A DNA stretch of 46,313 nt from NCBI RefSeq assembly GCF_001591105.1, contig NZ_BCUD01000024.1, positions 1-46,313 on the forward strand, given 5' to 3'. This DNA comes from Vibrio nereis NBRC 15637 (GTDB taxonomy: Bacteria; Pseudomonadota; Gammaproteobacteria; Enterobacterales; Vibrionaceae). A program made the translations under genes and the position numbers. Every line of letters begins with the position of its first letter. The first letter of the stretch is position 1. The notes beneath the pieces were generated by a model that did no database searches, had not been told where the DNA came from, and saw only the letters and a list, made by a program, of their open reading frames with translations. This document shows positions 40,261-46,313 of the stretch, piece after piece.

Positions 40261-42768
40261 TTAGAAGAGCTCTTCACTGCCGTCTTCAGACATATAGATA
40301 CTGTCTGGTGTTTCTCTCGATACGTATTCTCTCGGTTCTGTTCCGCGCAGGAAGTATTCGAACATCGAGCTACTGTCTTTTTTCTTTGTCAGTAAGCCCG
40401 ACTCTCTATCAATACGAACACGGACAATATTGGATGGTGCCTGCTTACGCTCTTCTGGCACACCTTCAAGAGCGGTATGCATGAAGTCAATCCACACTGG
40501 CTGTGCTGTTTTTGAGCCTGCTTCACCGCCAGTAATTTGTTTTTTGCCTAAGTTACTGTTGTAGCGAGTGCGCCCTAGGGTACGGTTGTGACTATCAAAG
40601 CCGACCCAAGAAACGGCAACAACGCCCGGAGCATAGCCCGCATACCACGCGTCTTTAGAGTCGTTCGTGGTACCTGTTTTACCGCCAATGTCACGTCGCT
40701 TAAGTGCACGTGCTCGCCAACCAGTACCATTCCAGCCCGATCCAGCGCGCCAGTCACCGCCACCCCAGATGTTGCTGTACATCATTTCGCGTACTAGGAA
40801 TGCTGTTTGTTCTGAGATCACTTGAGGCGCGTATGGGGATTCTACTTCATTTACATCCACATCTTGCTCTTGGAACTCATTCTCTGCCGGGGTGACCGGA
40901 GCAGCGCAGTCTTGTTTACAAATTGTTTTTGGCTGAGCTTCGAACTCTAAATCGCCGTATGGGCCTTCAATTTTGCTGATGTAGAAAGGTTCTACATAGT
41001 AGCCACCGTTGGCAAAAACAGAGTAGCCTTGTGCCACTTGCATCGGCGTTAAACTGCCCGCGCCGAGAGCAATGGTGTCAGAGTGCGGTAGCTCATCAAT
41101 CTTAAAACCAAAGCGGGTTAAATATTGGCGAGTTTCTTCGAGGCCTACTTCACGTAGTACACGAACCGCCATCACGTTTTTCGATTGGGCTAGGCCGATT
41201 TTTAAGCGAGTAGGGCCAACATACGTCGGTGGTGAATTTTTTGGACGCCACGCAGTTCCTTGGCTTTCGTCCCAATGGTTGATAGGTGCGTCGTTAATCA
41301 GGCTTGCGAGGGTTAAACCGCTATCGATCCCGGCTGAATAGATGAACGGCTTAATGCTCGACCCTACCTGACGAACCGATTGAGTTACGCGGTTAAACTT
41401 ATTGTGCTCGAAGTTAAATCCACCTACCAGAGAAATGATGGCGCCGTTTTCTGGGTTCATGGCAATAAACGCGGTGTTGGCGCTAGGAACTTGGCTCAAA
41501 TGCCACTGAACGTTTTCGGCTTCTGCGTTTGCTTGACGAACAAAAATGACCTCGCCAACTGCTAGGATATCACCCGCTTTTTTCGGTGCTGAACCTTGGC
41601 GCGTATCCGAAATGAACTTTCTCGCCCACTTCATACCATCCCACTCAAGCACTTGGTTGCCTTGGTGCTTCACGATTAGAGTGGCATCTTTTTGATTCAC
41701 TTGGGTGACAACCGCTGGGTATAGCTCACCGTACGTTGGCATTTTATCCAACGCTTTGTTGATCTGTTTTTCTTCTAGCGGTGTTTGATCTGCTTCCCAT
41801 AGCACTTTTTCTGCGCCGCGGTAGCCGTGACGTTCATCATAACCAAGCAGGTTATTAACGGCAGAGCGATTGGCCGCTTCTTGAAGCTTTGAATCGACCG
41901 TCGTGTAGATGTTCATCCCCGAGGTATACACATCTTCACCGTAGCGAGAGACCATCCAAGCGCGAGCTAGTTCAGCAATGTACGGAGCGCTTACTTCGAT
42001 TTCAGCGCCATGGTAGCGAGATAGAAGCGCTTCTGATTTCGCTTGTTCATACTCGGCTTGCGTAATGTAGTTTTCTTCAAGCATTCGCTTCAGTACGACG
42101 TTGCGTCGGTCGGTCGCGCGCTCAAGAGAGTAAATCGGGTTGAGTGTCGAAGGGGCTTTTGGCATGCCTGCTAACGTTGCGATTTCACTCAACGTGAGGT
42201 CGTGCAGCTCTTTACCAAAATAAACTCGTGCTGCGGCACCGAAACCATAAGAACGATAACCCAAGAAGATCTTGTTTACGTAAAGCTCCATGATCTCTTG
42301 CTTAGTCAAAAGTTGTTCAATATGGATCGCAATAAAGATCTCTTTAATCTTACGCATAATCTTTTTCTCATTAGACAAGAAAAAGTTACGTGCAAGCTGC
42401 TGAGTAATCGTACTCGCCCCTTGTTTCGCCGAACCTGACATAGCAACGACAATGGCCGCTCGGGTAATACCGATTGGGTCGATGCCTGGGTGATCGTAAA
42501 AGCGGCTGTCTTCTGTCGCGATCAGAGCTTCAATCAAGTGTTGAGGAATCTCCTCATACGTCACTGGAATGCGACGTTTTTCACCAAACTGAGAGATCAG
42601 CTTGCCGTCTTGAGTGAACACCTGCATCGGTGTTTGTAGCTCGACCTCTTTTATAGTCGCTACATCTGGTAGTTCTGGTTTTACATAAAGATAGAAGCCG
42701 AAAATTGTACCGACTCCAAGAATCATGCAAACCAATGTAAAAATGAACAAACGCTTTATGAACTTCAC
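40261..42768 (-). CDS. mrcA: Penicillin-binding protein 1A (bifunctional transglycosylase/transpeptidase)
   Basis: Class A PBP that polymerises and cross-links peptidoglycan. The 835-residue protein starts at a GTG and has a short cytoplasmic tail and one membrane span (about 6-28). The glycosyltransferase domain follows, with catalytic Glu86 in ATEDSRFYDHPGID and QGASTITQQLARNFFLS (116-132). The OB-like linker then leads to the transpeptidase domain with Ser470 in GSSIKPF, the SKN motif (AQSKN), and KTGTT. It aligns along its length with E. coli PBP1A, including the ending EELF. Divergent from pilM, a classical gammaproteobacterial arrangement. The ribosome binding site is weak. Confidence 0.96.
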   Translation of the reverse strand: MKFIKRLFIFTLVCMILGVGTIFGFYLYVKPELPDVATIKEVELQTPMQVFTQDGKLISQFGEKRRIPVTYEEIPQHLIEALIATEDSRFYDHPGIDPIGITRAAIVVAMSGSAKQGASTITQQLARNFFLSNEKKIMRKIKEIFIAIHIEQLLTKQEIMELYVNKIFLGYRSYGFGAAARVYFGKELHDLTLSEIATLAGMPKAPSTLNPIYSLERATDRRNVVLKRMLEENYITQAEYEQAKSEALLSRYHGAEIEVSAPYIAELARAWMVSRYGEDVYTSGMNIYTTVDSKLQEAANRSAVNNLLGYDERHGYRGAEKVLWEADQTPLEEKQINKALDKMPTYGELYPAVVTQVNQKDATLIVKHQGNQVLEWDGMKWARKFISDTRQGSAPKKAGDILAVGEVIFVRQANAEAENVQWHLSQVPSANTAFIAMNPENGAIISLVGGFNFEHNKFNRVTQSVRQVGSSIKPFIYSAGIDSGLTLASLINDAPINHWDESQGTAWRPKNSPPTYVGPTRLKIGLAQSKNVMAVRVLREVGLEETRQYLTRFGFKIDELPHSDTIALGAGSLTPMQVAQGYSVFANGGYYVEPFYISKIEGPYGDLEFEAQPKTICKQDCAAPVTPAENEFQEQDVDVNEVESPYAPQVISEQTAFLVREMMYSNIWGGGDWRAGSGWNGTGWRARALKRRDIGGKTGTTNDSKDAWYAGYAPGVVAVSWVGFDSHNRTLGRTRYNSNLGKKQITGGEAGSKTAQPVWIDFMHTALEGVPEERKQAPSNIVRVRIDRESGLLTKKKDSSSMFEYFLRGTEPREYVSRETPDSIYMSEDGSEELF

Positions 42769-42907
42769 CGGAGAATCCCTGATTGATTAGGTCTACTTTG
42801 AGCAAACCCTTGTACTTTAAGCTAAAAACTTAGCTCTCTTGGTTAATGTGCGAATAAAACTTCGATTTACGTACATAGAGCTAGGCAATATTAAGGAACT
42901 ATGCGGT

Positions 42908-43903
42908 ATGGGTAAATCTCTAGTTATTGGCATTGATATTGGTCACCACAGTATTAAAGCAGTTGCGCTCAAGCCATCAAAGGGCACATTTAATCTTGTT
43001 GGTTACAAAGAGATCAGAATTGATGCGGACATTATCTCTGACAACCATGTGTTAAATTATCAGAAAATTGTAAAGAAACTCAAAGAACTAAGGAAGTCTT
43101 TACCACTATTTAGTCAAAATGTTGCATTAGCTATTCCCGATAATGCGGTAATAAGCAAAGTATTACAGATAGATAGCGGATTAGAAGGTCAAGAGCGGGA
43201 GTTTGCCATCGCTCAGGCTTTTTCGCATCAATCCCCTTTCCCCATCGAAGAACTTAGTCTTGATTTTGTCGAGATCAAAACCTCCGGGCCGAATCAGTCC
43301 ATGGCGGGCTACCAAGTTTATGCGACCAAACTCGACGTCGTAGAAAGCCGTGTGAACGCCGCAAGCAAAGCTGGCTTTAAACCCGTTTTATTAGATGTAC
43401 AGGCCCACAGCTTGGTGCATATCTGGCAGCTTGCCTCGGTGGTCTATGACAGGCCAGATTGGCTGCTCGTCGATATCGGTTTAAGTCAGTCATCGGTTTG
43501 TATGGACTTTAAGGATAAAGCCCCATTTTCTAAGGAAATAGCATTAGGTACTCAGTTTATCGAGGCCGATGAAAATGTCGCCCATGGCGTTCACGGAAGC
43601 ACCGAACGTTTTATCCAAAGTTTAGTGGACAAACTACAGAGGCACATTCAGCTTCTGACATCGGTTAGCGGAGCCGACATTCAAGGCATTTGGCTATCAG
43701 GGGGAGGTGCCCTAACGCCAATGGTTGCCGAAGAAATTAATCGCCGCTTAAGTCTTGAATGTGAGTTGTTGAACCCCTTAAACCTCTTTGCCGCTCAAAG
43801 CCTGAAAAAAGGTATCGATTTGTCTAATGGTCATATCTTTACCACCGCAGCGGGGCTGGCACTAAGAGGATTGGACTGGATGGAGCGATCTCATGCTGCA
43901 TAG
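42908..43903 (+). CDS. pilM: Type IV pilus assembly protein PilM
   Basis: Actin-like cytoplasmic ATPase fold that binds the PilN N-terminus and links the inner-membrane alignment complex to the pilus motors. The 331-residue protein has the phosphate-binding loop VIGIDIGHHSIKAV near the start, WLLVDIGLSQSSV (second phosphate loop), and IWLSGGGALTP (adenosine motif). The frame extends 23 codons upstream, but the start at 42908 (MGKSLVIGID) follows AAGGAACT and matches the family. First gene of pilMNOPQ; its end overlaps pilN by 11 nt. Confidence 0.95.
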   Translation: MGKSLVIGIDIGHHSIKAVALKPSKGTFNLVGYKEIRIDADIISDNHVLNYQKIVKKLKELRKSLPLFSQNVALAIPDNAVISKVLQIDSGLEGQEREFAIAQAFSHQSPFPIEELSLDFVEIKTSGPNQSMAGYQVYATKLDVVESRVNAASKAGFKPVLLDVQAHSLVHIWQLASVVYDRPDWLLVDIGLSQSSVCMDFKDKAPFSKEIALGTQFIEADENVAHGVHGSTERFIQSLVDKLQRHIQLLTSVSGADIQGIWLSGGGALTPMVAEEINRRLSLECELLNPLNLFAAQSLKKGIDLSNGHIFTTAAGLALRGLDWMERSHAA

Positions 43904-44474
43904 TGTCAATTTGCTTCCTTGGCGTGAAGAGTTACGAGCACGCCACAAACAAAGATTTATCTCCATGTTGGTGTTAGGGGTTTTTATTGCCGTCTTTCTG
44001 CAATGGGGAATAGGGGTTTACTTTCAAAAACAAGAGCAGGCTCAGCAGGCTCGCTTGCAGTATTTAAATTCCTATATTGCTCAGCAAGATCGTGAGATTG
44101 AAGCGCTCAAAAAAGTGGAGCAAGAGCATAAAGCCCTTTTAACGCGCTTAAGTGTGGTTGAGAAGCTGCAAGAAAAGCGCAATAAAGCCACTGATTTTAT
44201 GAATGTTGTTCCAAGCTTGATTCCTGAGGGGGTATACGTCGACAAGATCAAAATGAACGGGTTACATGTCCGGATCTCTGGCATCAGTGACACAACGTCT
44301 CGTTTGGCGACCATGTTGGATAATCTAGAAAGCTCTCCTGTGATACGTGATGTTGAGATGCACTCCATTGTTCATGATAAGCCAAGGTTTGGTAAGAAAT
44401 TCCAGACGTTTAAAGTCTCGTTCTCTTTTGCACCAGAAACCACAGTAACCAGCGAAGGAGTCCAGAATGGCTAA
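43893..44474 (+). CDS. pilN: Type IV pilus assembly protein PilN
   Basis: Inner-membrane protein of the PilMNOP alignment complex. The 193-residue product begins MLHSVNLLPWREELRARHKQ, including the conserved NLLPWR motif that docks into PilM. One membrane span follows (about 23-43), then a periplasmic coiled coil (about 45-90) and a ferredoxin-like fold. Overlaps both pilM (11 nt) and pilO (8 nt), so the operon is translationally coupled. Confidence 0.95.
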   Translation: MLHSVNLLPWREELRARHKQRFISMLVLGVFIAVFLQWGIGVYFQKQEQAQQARLQYLNSYIAQQDREIEALKKVEQEHKALLTRLSVVEKLQEKRNKATDFMNVVPSLIPEGVYVDKIKMNGLHVRISGISDTTSRLATMLDNLESSPVIRDVEMHSIVHDKPRFGKKFQTFKVSFSFAPETTVTSEGVQNG

Positions 44475-45057
44475 GTACAATGAACTTGATATTGAAGAAA
44501 TAGCAGATTGGCCAATTTTGCCTCAGTTGGTGTTGATTGTAGTTTTAGGCTTGTTTCTTCAGGGCCTTGGCTATTGGTTTTACTTAAAACCGCAAATCGA
44601 GCGCCTAGACGGCTTGGTTCAGAAAGAGCAAACCCTAAAAACCACCATCCGTATCAAGGCGAACAAGGTGGCGACGCTGCCGAAGCTGAAAGCGCAATTG
44701 GATGAGTTATCAGAGCGTTATGATTTCTTGTCGCGTCAGCTGCCAGTGCAGAAAGAGTTGGCGAGCATGTTGGCATCGGTGAACGAAGTTGGATTAAAAA
44801 ACTCACTGACTTTTACTCGAATCGATTGGGGTCATAGACAAAATAAAGAATTTCTTTATCGGCTGCCGCTCAACATCGAGTTAACGGGCGATTACCACAA
44901 TATTGGTGACTTTACTCAGGCGATCGCTGAACTGCCGCGGATCATTAACTTGGATGATATTGATTGGCAACGAGTCAGTCAGGAGAGTAGCACGCTTCAT
45001 TTCCGTGTTCGCGCCTATACCTACCAATTTAAGCCGGAGGTCGAAGATGAAAAATAG
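44467..45057 (+). CDS. pilO: Type IV pilus assembly protein PilO
   Basis: Inner-membrane partner of PilN. The 196-residue protein has a short cytoplasmic N-terminus, one membrane span (about 19-38), a periplasmic coiled coil (about 42-90), and a C-terminal ferredoxin-like domain (LNIELTGDYHNIGDFTQAIAELPRIINLDDI). A GAAGGAG ribosome binding site lies in the end of pilN. Overlaps pilP by 11 nt. Confidence 0.95.
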   Translation: MAKYNELDIEEIADWPILPQLVLIVVLGLFLQGLGYWFYLKPQIERLDGLVQKEQTLKTTIRIKANKVATLPKLKAQLDELSERYDFLSRQLPVQKELASMLASVNEVGLKNSLTFTRIDWGHRQNKEFLYRLPLNIELTGDYHNIGDFTQAIAELPRIINLDDIDWQRVSQESSTLHFRVRAYTYQFKPEVEDEK

Positions 45058-45562
45058 TAGCTTTGCGGCGTTTTCTCTCATGCTGCTTCTCGTGGGGTGT
45101 AAAGCCAATCAAGAACCACTAGATGAATACGTGGCCCAAGTGGAACTCAAAGCACGTAAAGATGTTGTGGATCTTGAGCCAGTTGTCGATTTTAAAATTT
45201 CCCAATATGCGGCTCATAAAACGCGTGAGCCGTTTGTTTTACCACAAGCAGCACTGGTTCTTAATCAGCCTTTGGCTAAGAAGGATTGCTGGCAACCAGC
45301 GAAGAGAAGGAAAACGGGTAAGCTGGAAAAGTTCCCTCTCAGTAAGCTGCGCTTAACAGGGATCATGAGTGGTAACGGGCAAATTTCCGCTTTGGTGCAA
45401 ACACCAAAAGGAAATGTGGTTCGAGTCAATGCTGGCCATTATATCGGCTTGAATAACGGTAAGGTTACCCGAGTAACTGACAAGTATTTACAAATAAAGG
45501 AAACCCTGCCAGACGGGTTAGGTTGTTGGAATAAACGTAACGTTAAGTTAGCGCTTAAATAG
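45047..45562 (+). CDS. pilP: Type IV pilus lipoprotein PilP
   Basis: Inner-membrane lipoprotein that connects PilN/PilO to the PilQ secretin. The 171-residue protein has a lipoprotein signal with lipobox LVGC (Cys18), a disordered linker, and a C-terminal beta domain containing LSKLRLTGIMSGNGQISALVQTPKGNVVRVNAGHYIGLNNGKV. A longer frame reaching 48 codons into pilO is rejected: the ATG at 45047 has a CCGGAGG ribosome binding site and a true signal peptide. Confidence 0.95.
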   Translation: MKNSSFAAFSLMLLLVGCKANQEPLDEYVAQVELKARKDVVDLEPVVDFKISQYAAHKTREPFVLPQAALVLNQPLAKKDCWQPAKRRKTGKLEKFPLSKLRLTGIMSGNGQISALVQTPKGNVVRVNAGHYIGLNNGKVTRVTDKYLQIKETLPDGLGCWNKRNVKLALK

Positions 45563-45585
45563 ATGTCGTAGATTGAGATGAAATC

Positions 45586-46313
45586 ATGGAACTAGGAATG
45601 AAACAATTAGCTAGACTTGCCTCCCAAGGCATATTTCTGGTTATAGGTATGCTTTTTTCTGTTGCAGTAGCCGCGCAGGAAGATGTAAGCAACCAACTGG
45701 AAAACATCGACTTTCGAGTAGATAGCGAGCAAAACGCTCAGATCATTGTGCAATTAGCCAACCCAAGAGTTGCCGTAGACGTTCAGAAAGCGCAAGAAGG
45801 GCTGAGTATTGAGCTGATCAACACCAATGTGGTAGATGACAAAATATACCTGCTGGATGTCAAAGACTTTGCGACCAATGTCGAGTCAATAGAAGTGTTT
45901 CGTAAAGAGCCAAGTACCTTGCTGGTGGCGAGTATTGAAGGCGAATACAGCTATGACTACACGCTAAACGGCAACTACTTAGAAGTAATTGTAAAGAAGC
46001 CTTCCAAGGACGAAAAGCCTAAACAGAAGAGCATCCTAGAAGGGGAAGGTAAAAAGATTTCAATTAACTTTCAGGATATCCCAGTACGAAATGTGTTACA
46101 GCTGATCGCGGACTACAACGACTTCAATCTAGTGGTGTCTGACTCTGTATCAGGTAACCTGACGTTACGTTTAGACGGTGTGCCTTGGCAGCAAGTGTTA
46201 GATATCATTTTACAAGTGAAAGGTTTGGACAAGCGTGTGGAAGGCAACGTGGTATTAGTTGCGCCAAAAGAAGAGCTTGATCTAAGAGAAAAGCAATTGC
46301 TTGAAAAATCAAG
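45586..46313 (+). CDS. pilQ: Type IV pilus secretin PilQ (partial, cut by window end)
   Basis: Outer-membrane channel for the pilus. The first 242 codons are read through to the window edge without a stop; the 3' part lies outside. A signal peptide (MKQLARLASQGIFLVIGMLFSVAVAAQ, after four extra residues) is followed by an AMIN-type domain (about 40-130, binding peptidoglycan) and the start of the secretin N0/STN domain (ISINFQDIPVRNVLQLIADYNDFNLVVSDSVSGNLTLRL). The ATG at 45586 is used here; the in-frame ATG at 45598 has a GGA at a good distance and may be the real start. It follows pilP by 23 bp. Confidence 0.93.
   Translation, partial: MELGMKQLARLASQGIFLVIGMLFSVAVAAQEDVSNQLENIDFRVDSEQNAQIIVQLANPRVAVDVQKAQEGLSIELINTNVVDDKIYLLDVKDFATNVESIEVFRKEPSTLLVASIEGEYSYDYTLNGNYLEVIVKKPSKDEKPKQKSILEGEGKKISINFQDIPVRNVLQLIADYNDFNLVVSDSVSGNLTLRLDGVPWQQVLDIILQVKGLDKRVEGNVVLVAPKEELDLREKQLLEKS

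Noticed and set aside
42820..42835. Small palindrome AGCTAA-AAAC-TTAGCT in the mrcA-pilM gap
   Set aside because: Short and A/T-rich; such repeats occur by chance and it does not match a regulator site I know.
1..46313. Search for a defence island, prophage, integron, transposon, CRISPR or other unknown accessory system
   Set aside because: Gene after gene is a recognised core function in conserved order, intergenic gaps are short, and no transposase, integrase, direct-repeat array or compositional break was seen. I do not claim a new system; the open points are individual genes and leaders.

Overview
This is a 46.3 kb stretch of core chromosome from a member of the genus Vibrio (Gammaproteobacteria). 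The assignment rests on gene content read from the proteins: an AphA-type PadR regulator beside ppc, an argininosuccinate lyase fused to an acetyltransferase, a peroxiredoxin-glutaredoxin hybrid divergent from oxyR, and a short DUF3624-like protein. I do not name a species. Gene density is high, base and codon usage look even, and I see no insertion sequence, prophage, integron, CRISPR array, tRNA or rRNA.

Layout, left to right. (1) 1-7.3 kb: glpX (gluconeogenic fructose-1,6-bisphosphatase), zapB (Z-ring organiser), and the methionine block metF, metB-metL and divergent metJ, with MetJ operator arrays in front of metF and between metB and metJ. (2) 7.3-13.6 kb: a short malic enzyme, rpmE (L31), then priA, cytR and ftsN. 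(3) 13.6-17.3 kb: the hslVU protease operon behind a sigma-32-like promoter, then a membrane-anchored SPFH/band 7 protein of unknown role. (4) 17.4-22.1 kb: frdABCD (fumarate reductase) divergent from epmA (EF-P lysylation), with a CRP-like palindrome between them. (5) 22.2-25.4 kb: a membrane-anchored rhodanese, secB, gpsA and cysE. (6) 25.5-29.1 kb: aphA, with a long leader rich in inverted repeats, and ppc. (7) 29.4-36 kb: arginine synthesis, argE divergent from argCBG, then the argH-acetyltransferase fusion, with ArgR-like operators. (8) 36.1-40.2 kb: a DUF3624-like protein, a Rid-family protein, a dihydrolipoamide-dehydrogenase-like flavoprotein with a cysteine-rich C-terminus, the Prx-Grx hybrid and oxyR with a four-element OxyR-type operator. 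(9) 40.2-46.3 kb: mrcA (PBP1a) divergent from pilMNOPQ; pilQ runs off the window.

Functionally, methionine and arginine synthesis are each controlled by a local or global aporepressor. The anaerobic and anaplerotic genes (frd, ppc, malic enzyme) cover C4 metabolism. The envelope genes (zapB, ftsN, mrcA, pilM-Q) serve division, wall synthesis and type IV pili. The oxidative-stress cluster pairs a sensor (OxyR) with its probable effector (Prx-Grx) and a possible disulfide reductase.

The window is mostly conventional. The points most worth checking are the flavoprotein with the C-terminal cysteine tail next to Prx-Grx/oxyR, the structured intergenic segment before secB, the inverted-repeat-rich aphA leader, the SPFH protein, and the operators that could be read directly (OxyR, MetJ, ArgR, CRP, sigma-32).
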